Source of the DNA: Acanthochlamys bracteata
Taxonomy: Eukaryota; Streptophyta; Magnoliopsida; Pandanales; Velloziaceae
Assembly (NCBI GenBank): GCA_019914995.1
Contig: CM034134.1
Span: 4,782,463 to 4,846,462, forward strand
Reading direction: 5' to 3'
Length of the DNA: 64,000 nucleotides
Part shown: positions 35,264-48,959 of the stretch, piece by piece
Numbering within the stretch: position 1 is the stretch's first letter
Layout: every line of letters starts with the position of its first letter
The notes under the pieces: generated by a model
The model's input: the letters and a program-made list of their open reading frames with translations, nothing else
The model's database searches: none
Told to the model about the DNA's origin: nothing
Program-made: the position numbers and the translations under genes

Positions 35264-36332
35264 TGTACGAGTCGCACAAGTAATACAATGATGAGAAAAA
35301 TATCGTTCTCATGAGGATTGATTAACTTATTAAGTACCGAAAATAAGTACTTCCAGAATTATTTGAACAATCGATCTAATAGAGTTAATGCTAAAACTAG
35401 AAAAAAACAAAACAAGCTAAACCTAACACTCGTAAGATTTCAATGACTTAAGCGATAGGGTATTTGCTTTCAACGTAACTAATCCAGTTCAACTCTGTAT
35501 TCGTGCTATCAAAGTTTATAATATTTATTGATAGTTAAAAAACCTAATTTTTTTAATATACTTTCTTAATATATACCAAAAATACTTTCATGCAATAACT
35601 CACTATATCTCTATATGAATTAATATACAAGATAGCTCATTAAGTTCTATGGCATCCGATATTAACTGCATGAACCATAAGAGTACATCTCTGTCTCTTA
35701 TGCAATTCATGGCATTCATCATAACGACTAATTCATACGTTACATCTCTGTCTCAATACGAATCTCAAATCGATTGAATATTGGCCAGATAATCAAAAGC
35801 ATTAAGCACGGTAATGAATACTCAATAAACAACTATAAAACTTCGAATAGCATAAAATTAAGAATTAAATCATCACAGACTACATCATAGCCCCAGCAAG
35901 GAGAAATTTAGTTCATAGCTTTTAGATCTAACAAAACAAAGAGAAACATGAGAGATAGAACAAAAGAACCCTGAACAAAGAGTGGTGTCGAGCGAACAGC
36001 CGTCTCTTTTCTTTGTTTCGTGCTTCCGTCCTTTTTTCTCCCCGTTCCAGCAGCAAGAACCCCAGAAAATAAATCCTAGATGAGCCGCAACTTCCTGCTA
36101 TCTCTCCCCCTCCCCTTTGGAAATCCGAAAATTGGGTATTTAAAACCATAGAATTTTTCTTTCCATAATTAGATTGGTGCAGTTCAAGCTAATCCGAACT
36201 CTCTGTTCACCCGTTTATCTGCACCATTTTGGGGTCTATTTGGCCTCCTTAAAATAAATTAAAATATTTAAAAGTAAGATCAATGTTTTATGTTTCCAAC
36301 CATATATTACACATATCATTTAAAAATCGGAA
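35264..36332 (-). repeat. 5' LTR of the Athila-like element, truncated
   Basis: It aligns with 29597-30665 and ends at AAAATCGGAAAGG, about 340 bp short of the full LTR. Satellite A sequence begins immediately after. Confidence 0.82.
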
Positions 36333-37320
36333 AGGTTTCATAAATCTTTAAAATATACAAATGCTTCTAACCAACTCATCATACCTCCAAATACAATTCC
36401 ATTTCTTCCTAAAGTCACTTCTGCTGAGACGGTCATATTCACTTAGGTTTCACTTTCGAAGCTTTTTCTATGTTTTTATCCTTCAAATTGTTGTAATGCT
36501 TAAATCTTCTATATATATCTTTTAATGGTCACTAAATGCATAAAATTTTTATCCAAAGGCAATTCCATTTCTTCTTGTTAAGAAGTTAAAATGTTACCAG
36601 CAGAACCATCATTTGCTTGTTTACCTTGCACATTATCCACCGTTTGAATAAAATATTAACAATCCATAAAACATTTTAAGTAACTCGTCCTACCTCCATA
36701 TTCAATTCCCTTTTTTTCTAGAAGTAACACTTACCGGGATGGTCATGTATGCATAGTTTTGCTACTTTTCAAAGCTTTTTCTATATTTTAATCCCTTAAA
36801 TTGCTGTAAAGCTTAAGTTTCAATTTATAAACCTTTAAAATTTACAAATGCCTCAAACCAACTCGTCCTACCTCCAAATGTAATTCCATTTCTTCATACA
36901 AGTCACTCTCGCCGAGACGGTTATGTACACTTATGTTTCGCTAAATTTCAAAGTTTTTTCTAAGTTTTTATTCTTCAAATTGTTATAATGCTTAAATCTT
37001 ATATATATATTAATTTTAATAATCAATAGATGCATAATTCTAAAATCTGCAATAAAATAAAAGAAATTGTTAAGAAGCTAAACTGGTGCCTTCAAAATCG
37101 TTATTTGCTTGTCTATCTTGTGTACACTTTACTATTTGAATAAATTCATAACAATGTACAAGACCTTCAAACTCACTAGTCGTACCTCCAAATGCAATTC
37201 CGTTTCCACCAATAAGACATACTCACCAAGACGGTCATGTACGTATATGTTTCACTTCTTTGCGAACTTTTTTATCGTGTTGACCTCTTGAATTATTGTA
37301 AATATTAACTCCTCTATTGT
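36333..37320. repeat. Satellite A, left block
   Basis: Tandem copies carrying CCTCCAAATGCAATTCCGTT-like words near 36390, 36693, 36870 and 37188, spaced about 303, 179 and 313 bp. Other recurring words are AAGTCACTCTCGCC, GACGGTCATGTACGC and TCTATATATA. It is the same family as 47341-48796 and 59268-63131. Open frames in it are chance. Confidence 0.85.
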
Positions 37321-37942
37321 GTGTAATATCAACCTGAGAAGCTATACACTTCTTAAATAGAGTTCTTAATGAAACCTCAGTTTAAATTTATTTGAGTTTG
37401 TAGAATGTTGTGAGGAATAATTGTTGAATACATTGTGAGTTGTTAATCTTTGTTAAAATTTCAATTAGGATATTGAATTTGAAAGTCTAATCATATTTTG
37501 ATGTTTGGTAATTTTGTAAACCAATTGGAGCATAATCTTAGATCTTAAGATTATAACCATAGTTAGTGCTTTTCTGAACAAGGTAAACATAATTGTATGA
37601 TTTTTAATTTCTCAATTTTTAATGCGTCTCTTAGTTGATTCTAAACTGGACAAAGGTTAAAACAAAACAAAGAGTGGTGATCCTCAATTGTAACAACGTT
37701 AGGGTCATAACAAAAAATCTGACCTAAGAACTGCAGCAAGTTAAGGTATTCACAATAGTCAATAATAAAAACCACACTTGTTTAAGATTCCGTCAAAGTA
37801 TACAGGTGTGGATTTTGGAATTTCAGTTATTATCACTTCTACTTTCTATACTCATTTGTTTATTTGTTCAATTTAAATTTTCATAAATATTTGTAGTTTG
37901 ATAGACAGTCTTTCTTGTAATATGTACTTGTGAGATTGGTTT

Positions 37943-39388
37943 TGTTAGATTTTCCTGTAAGATTAACTCAAGAGGGGAGGGGTGAATTGAGTTAGTCAAT
38001 AAAAATTTTAGTCAAGCTTAGTTATCCTACTGGTAGCAGGCTTACAGCAGGCTGTGTCAATTTTGTAACCTACAGACAGAGAGAGTTAGAGTGTTTACTA
38101 ATATATGTAAAAAGGATGGTACTCAGGATATTTAACGTGGTTCGGCAAACCCCTTTGCCTACATCCACGGTCGCTCTATCACTAGAGCCAAAGCTTCACT
38201 AAACCTTTAATAAGCTACAAATACACCGAAAGCAAAGTGCTTCACCAAGCACACTTACTCTTACCGGATTTCTTCACCAAGACAACCCCTAACAGCCTAC
38301 TGGACACACTTGTCCCTCTGGCTGATTTGCTAGCTCTATTACAAGGTCTAAGAACTTTCACCAAGCTCCATCTGAGCTTCCTTTCCTGGTGCCCGCAGCA
38401 CCACCTTCACAAAGTCAGTAATAGGTTGCAAGAAAATAAACAGAAATTGAGCACATGATCTATCTCATGAAGGTTATGTGTTCATGAAGTGTTTCTAATG
38501 AGATGATCAGAAAGGTTGCTGAGATAAATTTCTTCAGTGTGATCAGCAGCAAGATTTTTATTGTTTGCGTAGAGTAGTAGAGTTTTTGAATGTCTCTGTT
38601 TTTCTTGTGTTCTCTCTTTCTCTTCTTTTTCTTTGTTGCTCTGTCTCCCTTCTTATAGTGTTTCGTCTCTGTGCAAGAACCGTTGAAGAACGTTGCCGTT
38701 GGCGCTCTTTTCCATTGGTGGTTCTTCACGTCACAGAGGGAGCAGATTTGCCCAGCGGTTAACCAACCGCTTCTTTAATTGCTTTCGGTTGTCTTTTGTG
38801 CAATGTCTCCATATCATTAAATGCATTGTAAAAATTTGAATTTGCCGCCAGTGATTATAAGCTTAATTTAGCTAAGTTGCTGTCTGAAACAAAATAACTG
38901 AGTTGGCTTGTCCATATTTAATGCATTGCTGGTTGACTGCTTGATTTGATTAGAGATCTTGACTTATATGATGTGCTTTCTTCCCTTGATTATAGAGCTT
39001 TCCCTTTCTGTGAAAAGGAAGATGATTTTTGCTCGTTGTAGATCTTCTATTTGAATTGCTTCAGTGCGTTGTGAATCCAGAGGATTTTTGAAGCAAGGAG
39101 AGTTTTATTGCCGTTGAACCCAAAGCTCTGTTTTGAAACAGAGAAGTCTTTTTGTGCTTCAGTGGTCAAGCAGCTGACTGCAATGTGACTATGGCATCCT
39201 CTGTTCCGTATGCTGTTTAATTTGTAGTAGCATAACAGTTGGCTGCATGATGGCTGTTATTGTCTACTGTAAATAAAGTGATCTTTGTTTGTCTAATCCT
39301 GCAGAACTTGATTTCAGATTATTAGTCTAATATAAATCATAGTTCTTAATTCTTTATTATTATCAAAATTGTCTTCATAGTTCCAACA
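37943..39388 (-). mobile_element. SIRE-like Copia solo LTR
   Basis: 1,446 bp, TGTTAGAT on the left and TTCCAACA on the right. It is flanked by a perfect 5-bp duplication GGTTT (37938-37942 and 39389-39393). It is the reverse complement of a shorter, diverged relative of the LTRs at 48797-51234: shared CACGTT/AACGTGGTTCGGCA, CTACATCCACGGTCGCTC, and AACTCAAGAGGGGAGGGGTG. The intact satellite B unit near 40465 shows the empty site (GAGATTGGTTT). Confidence 0.93.
38650..38658 (-). promoter_or_regulatory. LTR TATA-like box
   Basis: CTATAAGAA on the element strand, followed by GGGAG. It lies at the position equivalent to CTATAAAAAGGGAG in the 48797 element. Confidence 0.45.
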
Positions 39389-40849
39389 GGTTTGCATTAG
39401 ATTTAGCTTTAATCTTTGTGGATAGAACTATTATTTGCTATTCGGTACACGGCAATCATGCATTTGCAAGTTAAATTAGTATAGAATGACTAGGCTTATC
39501 TTAGGTGGTTTTAACCTCATCTAATCCACAACAAAAAGGGCAGAAACTGTTGCTAAAAATATCATCAAAAGGAACGTAAAAAGGTCATAAAGTGTTCCAA
39601 ATCATACTCATTTAATGATATATTTTAAAAGAAGACCCACAACAAAATTTTATAATAAATGTTCCGCCATTAGATTCGAAACCATCACTGGAGGGGAGAA
39701 TTAGAGTACGTCAAGCACTACATTGTAGAGCTGCAAGTGAATACCAGATAAAACACTACAAGAATAGGGAGCAGACTATGGGGACATAGCAAATAGATTT
39801 GCTTTTCTAAACCTATTTTCATACAATTCTGTTGTTTGTAATATCGGCTTGGGTAGCTAAACTCTTCTTTATTAGAGTTCTTGATGAAACCTTAGTTGAA
39901 ATTTATTTGCATTTATGAAAATGTCATGAGGAATAATAGTTGAATTACATTTTGAGTTGTTATTCTTTGTTAAGATTTGAAATTGGATATTGAATTTGAA
40001 TGTCTAATCAACTTCGATTTGATGTTTGACAAATTGATAACTATATATACTAGACAAATCGGAGCATAAATTTAGAGTTTAAGATTAATAATTATAATTA
40101 GCGTTTTTTTGACCAAGGTATATAATTGTTCATTTCTAATTTGACAGTTCTTATTGCATCTCTTAATTGATTCACTGGAGGAAAGTTAGCGCAGAACAAA
40201 GAGAGGAGATTCTTAACTGTACCAATGTTAGAGTCATAGACATAAATTTGACCAAAGGACTAACACCAAATTATTAGGCATGAAATCTTCACAATAGTCC
40301 AAGAATCACACATATTTAATTATTCAGGTGAGGTACACTAGGTGATAATCTTAGAATTGTACTTATTGTCACTTTTGCTTCATTAAACCCATTTGTTTAT
40401 TTCTTCGATAAATTTTCATATATATTTGTAGTTTGATAGACAATCTTCCTTCTAAAACATATTCTGTGAGATTGGTTTAAATTAGATTTAGCTTTTGTCT
40501 CTGGGGATCGAACTGTTGTTTGCTATACAGTAAACGATAACTGTTGAGTTGCAAGATAAATTAGGATTGAATCATGAGGCTTTTCTTAAGTGGTTTTAGC
40601 CTCATCAAATTCACAACAGAAAGGGCAAAAAGTATTGCTGAGAATATTGTGAAAAGGAAAGTAAAATGGCCGTAAGGTGGTGTGAATTTTACATATTTAA
40701 TCATATATTTTAAAAGAAGCCCACGGCAAAATTTACGATGATAAGTAACACAACTCGAGCTAGAGCGGAGAATTACAGTACTTTAAGCATCATATCGCAG
40801 AGCGTAAGAGAACCATACAGCATTCTACAAGAATAAAGAGCATATTTTA

Positions 40850-43603
40850 TGTACACTACAAGAATCCTCAAGCAAGATATTTATACGACGATTGAGGATT
40901 ATTTTATGATATGTTATTCTTACGCTATTGCATTGAATGACACATAGTTTATGGATAACGAAATGTGAGTTGAGCAAGTTTTACATGTTTTAAATATATA
41001 TTGTATGTATATGTATGCAAATATGAATCTATTTTCATTGTATACGGATATTCGCGCTATACGAAGGTAGGCGACCAAGTTAGGGCTGAGTTTAGGACCC
41101 CAGTGTGTATGTGGAAGAGTTGCCCACCTATGGCCATAGTACTAGGTATGCCCATGCGCGTGGTGGCAGGACCACTGCCCATCCGGACCGATCAGCCGGA
41201 TGATGGTAGCCTCTGTGGCCACAGATGGAGCCTAGACACCGAGTGTTGGAGGAAATATTTGATTGGAGATTAGATTTAGGTTTTAGATACCCTAACTCCC
41301 TGACTGTTGGATTTTATTTTGAAATTATTATTTGCTAAACTACTATATTTTGTAAAGTATTTTGACTTTATAGCTTATTGTGTTCCAATGATAACGCCAT
41401 TCAATATTAATTATATTAAATGTTTTATTACTAAATTTCTATTTTATTTTTTATTTATGATTTTATAAACGATTTTATACTTCACATGTAACTTTTTAGT
41501 AACTATAAATCATAAATCTATTTTATATTTTATTCCATTAATTATTTTGAATATATGGCTTATCTAATTGTTAAGTACTTACTAATGTACGATTTGATTT
41601 GTAGTAATTGACTATTAATTTATACCCTAGTTTTTGTTCATCGCTTTCTTATATATATTTATTTGAAATGTCGAGTAATGTCTTTTATAATTCATAAAGC
41701 ATATTGGTTTTATTGTGTGGTCTTAGCTTATTACATGCTGCATTGCATATAATCGTATCCTCCCTACCAAAGACTGAGTCAGTGTGGGACGATTCTGGAC
41801 TTAGTAAGAATGATCTAATCTAATCCTTGAATTTTTGTACATGTAGAAACATAGAAGTCAAACATTAGATAATGCATTAAAAACCTTAAACGCTGCATCT
41901 ACTATTCATCTAACTAAGACTCGGTTCACTTTTTTTTTCTTTCTTTTCGTTAGTCTCCCCCATACAGTTCGAAAGTGCCGGTAGTGACTAGTCCAAATGG
42001 CATCGTCCTTCAAGCCCGAGAATAGATGGTATTTAATCTTCTCTAGCACTTTTTTTTCATTATGCATATAGATTCTGTGACGTCTATAGATCTGTACCAT
42101 TTTGGCTATGTGATCTATTGGTGTATAATTAAATTGAGATTGTGAATGATCCTTGATGGTCTTAACATTTTTTTAATTCCATATTATTGATCCTAGATGT
42201 TTTATTATGGTAATTGTTTAAATTTCTCCCCTCTAGGTATAGGGGAGGTTTTGCAGAATTTATAATAGTTTAGTATGTGTGAGTTGGGCTGAGTTTAGTA
42301 TTAAATAGGCTAATTAGATTACGCCCATTCCGGACTTAACCTGGGCAGACTAGTGCTCGTCTCGCCTCGGGAGCGGAGGTGTGACACTAGTACTATGGCC
42401 ATAGGTGGGTAACTCTCCCCCACACTCATTGGAATCTTGAACTCAGCTCCTGACTTAACTCGCTGCCTCCATGCAGCGCGAGTATTTGAATATAATGAAA
42501 ATACTTTCGTATAGACATACATATGCATACAATATATATACATATCCATATAAAACTTTCTCAAGTCATATTTCGTTATCTATAAATTATATGTCATTCA
42601 ATGCAATAATATAAAAATAACATATCATATAATAATCCTCAATCGTCTTATAAATAACCTTCTTAAGGACAATACTAGCAATCCGATAATTCAAATAACA
42701 AGTATAGCATCATGTTTAATAGCAAGGACGGATCATGAAGGATGAATCATATATGCACAAAAGTGGCGACGTATGTCCGAGGGCCAAAGCAACTGTTACC
42801 TGTGAGCGAAGACCTAACGATAATTTAGAAATAAAATGGCACAATAACCTTGACCTCAGATCCACGTACATTTCTCGGTTCACGAGCTAACTTCTATCCA
42901 TATTACTTCGCTCGGACTCCGCATTCGCTCCCATTAAAAGAGACATTTGCACCCAAACCGTCCTAGTGTCTAACAACTCGTTGATCACCCAACCCAAACG
43001 GTACCTGCAGAGATGGTGCCTACATGCATGGTAGGACCCGTTGAATTCCGGCAAGCTCCGACCTATGAGGGTTTGAGGTAGGGAAAGGGAACGTCGGCTA
43101 CAATAAGGTAAGGCTCATGGATAAGATGATCAAATTTTAATTGAGCGGCGGTGGCTGGAATCGATGACTCAGTGGCCACGGCCCAACATGGCACATTTTC
43201 ATGCCAAAGCCACAACCTCGGACCAATTGATAGGGGAAAAGAAGCAATGACAAGGCCTGAAAACGGTTTCCCATTGCTCAGCAGAGACCAATCGCCGGAG
43301 AGGAGCTCCGACAAAACTTGAGTTTTGACCTGTGGTTGTCTCACCTAATAGGGGACCTCGTGATGAGGATAAAATGCGTTGAGGAGAGCAAGGGGAAGGA
43401 GAAAGAAAATGTGGAATCTAGCAAAGAAGGATTGGGAACAGGAAGAAGCCCGAAGCATGGAGACTATTCGTAGGTGAGGCTGAGAAGATAAGGGTGAAAG
43501 AAGTATCCGGAACATTAGAGAAGGGGAAATAAAACAAGAAAAAAAATCTAACTAACAAGCCTGGCGCATTAATGTGCTAGTCCATAGCCTTGGGGGTATT
43601 ACA
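40850..43603. mobile_element. Composite of two opposed gypsy LTR fragments
   Basis: Two pieces of one long-LTR family, diverged from 25741-29125, meet head-on. Piece 1 (40850-42386) reads on the plus strand to an LTR 3' end, GAGGTGTGACA. Piece 2 (42387-43603) reads on the minus strand from TGTAATACCCCCAAGG at 43603. Segments 40855-41147 and 42387-42680 are inverted copies of each other, sharing CTAGTACTATGGCCATAG. Landmarks shared with 25741-29125 include CTATGGCCATAGGTGGG and AGATCATTC...CGTCCCA. Satellite B resumes right after 43603. Confidence 0.72.
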
Positions 43604-46600
43604 AATTTATGAAATCTTAGTTGAATTGTATTTAAATTTATTAACAAGTTATGAGGAATAATTGTTGAATGCATTATAGATTAATCTTTATTAAAATTTC
43701 AATTTGTATATTGAGTTTGAACGTCTAATCAACCTGAATTTTGATGTTTGGTTATTTAATAATTATATTTACGAGACCAAATAGAGCATAATTCTTTTAT
43801 CTTAATATTAACAGCCATAGTTAGTGTCTTTCTAACGTAGGTAAACATAATTGCATGATTTCTATTTCACAATTTTTAATGCATCCATTGGTTATCAACA
43901 TGAGTAACTATACTCTTGACTGGAATTTAGTATAAAACTAAGAGCAAAATTTTATAATAAAAAGTGCAACAGCATCGTACAGCCACAAGAGAAAAACCAA
44001 AAAGCACACTTCAAGAACAGAGAGTAGATTAGGAAGATAACAGCAACTAGATTTGTTCTCCATATCTATGTTTCATACAAATGTGTTGTGCCTAATATCA
44101 ACATGAGTAGCTGAACTTCTCTTGACTGGAAGTTTTGATTAAAACTGGGGCAAATTTTATAATAAAAAGTGCCACCACATCGTAGTGCCGTAAGAGAAAA
44201 ACCATATGGCACACTTCAAGAACAGAGAGAAGATTAGGGGGACACAGCAAGTAGATTTGTTTTTCTAAATCAATGTTTAATACAATTGTGATGTGTGTAA
44301 TGTCAAAATGAATACCTAAACTTTTCTTGACTGAATTTTCTGATGAAACTTTAGTTGGAATTTATTTGAATTCCTGAAAATGTTGTGAGGAAAAATTGTT
44401 GAATTTGTTGAGAGTTGTTAAGCTTTGTTAATATTTCAATTTGGATATTGAATTTGAATATCTGATTAACTCTGATTTTGACGTATGATTATTTGATAAT
44501 TTTATTTTTTAGACCAATCGGAGCATAACTTTAGGTTAGTATTAATAACTACGGTTGGAATTTATTTGAATATATGAAAATGTTGTGAGGAATAATTGTT
44601 GAAATTGTTGCGAGTTGTTAAGCTTTGTTAAAATTTAGCTGAATATTGAATTTGGATATCTAATCAACTCTGATTTTTTGATGTTTGATTATTTGATATT
44701 TCTATTTGCTAGACCAATCCGAGCATAACTTAAGGTTAATATTAATAACTATTGTTAGTGTTTATGAAGAAGGTAAACATAATTGCATTATTTCTAATTT
44801 CACAATTTTTAATGTATGTCATGTTTGATCTGAACTAAACCAAAATTAGGACAAAACAAAGAGATGTGATAAAAATCTGACCTAAGGATTACACCAAGTT
44901 ATTAGGTATTGACAATAGCCAATAATAGAAATCACACTTGATTAAGGATTCGTGCAACGAATACAGTTGGTGGATTATAGAATTTCACTTATTATCAGTT
45001 TAATTATCTAGAAGCTATTTGTTTATTTGTTCGATTTTAATTTTCATATATATTGGTAGTTTGATAGACAATCTTCCTTCTAATCCTATTTTGATAGATT
45101 GGTTTGAGTTAGATTCAGCTTTAGTTTTTCTGGGTCAAACTATTATTTGGATAGAATCCCTAGGTTTTCTTAACCAGTTTTAGCCTCATCAAATTCATAA
45201 CAAGAAGTGCAGAAACTGTTGCTAAGAATATCATGAAAAGGAACATAAAAGGTCATAAGATGTTGCAAATTATACATATTTGAATATCTTATCAAATTTG
45301 ATTTTGATGTTTGATTATTTGATAAATATATTTGCTAGACCAATTAGAACATAGTTTAGATAATAAGATTAATAACTATAGTTAGTAGTTTTCTAGCCAA
45401 CGTAAACATAATTGCAAGATTTTAATTTCACAATTCTCAATGCATGTCATTTTTATTTATGGACCAAAGTTAAAACAAACCAAGGAGAGGTGATCCTAAA
45501 TTTGACTAAAGTTAGAACAAAATAAGGAGAGGTGATCCTAAGCTAGACCAATGTTAGAGTCATAACCAAAAGTCTGACCTAATGACGGTACCATGTTATT
45601 AGGTACTCAAAATAGTCAATAATAAAAACGAACACTTGTTTAAACATTCAGGAAAAGGATGTGGGTGGTGGATTATTGAATTTTAGTTATTATCAATTCT
45701 ACTTTCCAGAACCCATATGTTTATTTATTCGATTTCAAGTTTCATATATATTTGTGGTTTGGTAGACAATATTCCTTCTATACATACTTTGTGACATTAG
45801 TTTGAGTTAAATTTAGCTTCGGTCCCCTATGGCTTGAACCTATTGTTTGTATATAGTAAACTACAACCGTTTACTTGCGAGAAAAATTAGGATTGAATCC
45901 CGATGTTTATCTTAGGTAGGTTTAGCCTCATCAAGTTCGCAAAACAAACTGCAGAAACTATTATTAAGAATATCGTGAAAACGGAAGCAAAAGGTTCATA
46001 ATTAAGTTGGTGCAAATCATACATATTTAATGGCATATGTTAAAAGAAGACCCAAAGCGAAATCTATAATAAAAAGTCCCACCGCTCAATCCGAAGCCAC
46101 CGCTAGAGCGGAGAGCTACATGACATTAAGCACCACGTTCTAGAGATGAAACAGAAAAACCAGATAGCACAGTACAAGAACATAGAGCAATTAGGGTGAC
46201 ACAACAACTAGATTTGTTTTTCCAAACCTATGTTTCATACAATTGTGAATACCAACATGAGTAACTAACTCTTCTTTACTAGAATTTATTTGAATTTACG
46301 AAGATGTTGTGTGGAATAATTGCTGAATGCATGAGATGTTAAACTTTGTCAAAATTTCAATTTGGATATTCAATTTGAGTGTCTAATCAACTTTTACTTT
46401 AATGTTTGATTATATAATAATTATATTTGCTAGACCAATCAGACCATAATTTAGATCTTAAGATTAATATCTATAGTTAGTGTTTTTTCTGGCGATGGTA
46501 GACATAATTGCATGATTTCTAGTTTCAATTATTATTGCATGTCTTGTTTAATTGAAATCTGGACTAAAGCTAGGGCAAAACAGATAGATAAGTGATCCTA

Positions 46601-47340
46601 AACTAGACCAAAGTTAGAGCAATAACCAAAATTTTGACCTAAGGAATGCACCAAGATATTAGGATTCACAAAAGTTAAGAATAAAAATCACACTTTTTTA
46701 ATGATTCAGGCAAAGCACAAAGGTGGTGGATTATAGAATTTTAATTATATCATTTCTGATTTCTAAAACATCTATTTATCTATTCGATTTAAATTTTCAC
46801 ATATCTTCGCTTTGATAGACAATCTTTCTTCTAATACATATCTTACAAGATTGATTTGAATTAGATTTACCTCAGTTCTTGTGGTTCAAACTACTATTTG
46901 CTATACTGTATATGACAACCTGCACTTGCGATTTAGGATAGATGCCCTGAGCGTTTCATTGGTGGTTTTAGCCTCATCAAATTCGTAATAAAAAGGGCAG
47001 AAACTATTGCTGAAAATATCATTAAAAGGAACGTTAAAAGGTCGTAAGGTCTTCAAAATCATACATATTAACCATATATTTTAAAAGAAGCCTAACGGAA
47101 AAATTTATATTGAAAAGCGCCCGCTAGATCCGAAGCCAAGCTAGAGCGGAGAGCTACAGGACAACAAGCACCGAATCGTAGAGCCCCAAGAGGAAACCAG
47201 AGAGCACACTGCAAGAACATAAAGCAGATAGCGGGAAGACAACAACTAGATTTATTTTTGTAAGCTGCGGTTAACTCATACAATTGTATTGTGTGTATTA
47301 TCTATATGATTAGCTATAGTCTTCTAGACTGGAATTCGTA

Positions 47341-48796
47341 AATCGTAATACAGTCTAGTTCTTCTATATATAAATCATATGAATGAAATAAAACTTTAAT
47401 AAACAATTTGTTAAGAAGCTAAATTGTTACCTACAGAATCATTATCTGCTTGTCTACCTTGCTTACACGTCACCAATTAAATAAAATATTTAAAATATAT
47501 AAAACCTTCAAACTCATTCGACCTACCTCAAAATGCAATTCCGTTTCTTCCAACAAGTCACACTCACTGCTACGGGTCTTGTATGTGTATGTTTGATACT
47601 TTCCGAAGATCCTTCTTCCAACAACATCTTGAATTGTTGTAAATCTTAACTCGTCTATATATAAGTTTTAAGAATGCACAAATGCCTCTAACTGGAAGCT
47701 TAGATTTCATAGTTTCTCGTAGTTTTTCTAAGTTTTTAACCTTTAAATGGTTGTAAAGCTTACATATTCTAAATTATTACCTACAAAATCATCGTTCGCT
47801 TGACTACTTTGCTTAGACATCATCAATTGAATAAAATGTAAAGAATGCATAAACCTTCAAACGCACTCGTCCTACCTCCAAATGTAATTCCGTTTCTTCC
47901 TACAAGTCACACTCACTGAGACGGGTGTTGTACACGTATGTTTCACTACTTTTGAATGCTCCTTTTATGGCTGGACCCCTTAAATTGCTGTAACTCTTAG
48001 TTCCTCTATATACAAGTTTTAAGAACACACAAATGCCTGTAACTTACTCGTACTACCTCTAAATCCAATTCCGTTTCTTTATAAAAGTCACTCTCGCTCA
48101 AACGGTCATGTACGCTAAGGTTTCACGCCTCATAGTTTTTCCATAATTTTAACCTTTAAATAGTTGCAAAGCTTACATCTTCTTTATACAAAGTCATAAG
48201 CATGCAATGCAATTTTTATAAGGAATTTCTTTAGAAGCTAAACTGTTACCTACATCGTCGTTTACTTGTCTACCTTGGCGTAGACTTCACCAATTAAATA
48301 AAATATTAAGAATGCATAATACCTTCGATCTCACTCGTTCTACATCCAAATGCAATTGTGTTTCTTTCTATGAGTCATACTCACTGAAACGGTCTTGGAT
48401 GCATATATTTCGCTACTTTTCGAAGCTCCTTCTACGTCTTGACCCCTTAAACTATCATAAATCTTAACTCCTCTATATATAACTATTAAGAATGCACAAA
48501 TGCTTCTAACTCACTGGCCATACCTGCAAAGGCAATTTTGTTTCTTTATAAAAGTCACTCTAACCTAGACGGTTATGTATAGGTTTCACGGATTCTCATA
48601 TTTTTTCTAAGTTTTTAACCTTAAGAATGCTTAAATCCTCTATATGCAAATCTTAAGAATGCAACAAAATTTTAATAAAGACTTTGTTTAGAACCTAAAA
48701 TTGTTACCTGAAGAATTATTGTTTGCTTGTCTACCTTCCATAAACTTCACTAATTTACACACTCGTCCTAAAATATTAAGAATTCATAAAACCTTC
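47341..48796. repeat. Satellite A, middle block
   Basis: CAATTCCG-type anchors fall near 47535, 47884, 48067, 48350 and 48530. Spacings alternate near 180 and 282 bp except for the first interval, which is enlarged and rearranged. It is cut at 48796 by the 48797-59267 element and resumes at 59268. Confidence 0.85.
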
Positions 48797-48959
48797 TGTT
48801 GGAACTCCAAGATTGATTTTGATGATAACAATAATTAAGAATTATAGTTTATGGATTAGGGTGAACTAATGATTGCAATCAAGTTCTGCAGAAATTCATA
48901 AAACAGATCTATCCCACACGCATCGAGAAATCCTCACCACCAAACGGCCCGGTTTTTTA

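Larger units (their letters stand above)
29597..36332 (-). mobile_element. Athila-like Ty3/gypsy element, internally deleted
   Basis: Minus-strand element with LTRs beginning TGTACGAGTCGCACAAG on the plus strand at 29597 and 35264. It has a tRNA-Asp PBS, an Athila-type gag, an RNase H tail and an integrase. Protease and RT are absent. The right (5') LTR is truncated at about 36332, so no target duplication can be checked. Gag and integrase wording closely follow plant Athila elements (established family). Confidence 0.88.
37320..47340. repeat. Satellite B, units of about 1.05-1.08 kb, interrupted
   Basis: A long-unit tandem repeat. Landmarks recur: TGTTGTGAGGAATAATTG (about 37403, 39917, 43644, 44380, 44580, 46300) and TTGATAGACAATCTTCC-like words (about 37901, 40436, 45064, 45762, 46815). 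With the two inserted elements removed, full units measure about 1,084 bp (37901 to 40436) and 1,053 bp (45762 to 46815). Some units are partial, as around 43644-44580. Each unit is AT-rich except for a short GC-richer block. No protein signature. Confidence 0.85.

Noticed and set aside
41001-41273. Open frame of about 90 codons, with a minus-strand counterpart at 42319-42564 and a similar frame at 27060-27299
   Set aside because: All three lie in homologous parts of non-coding gypsy LTR sequence. The frames are by-products of the shared GC-richer segment.
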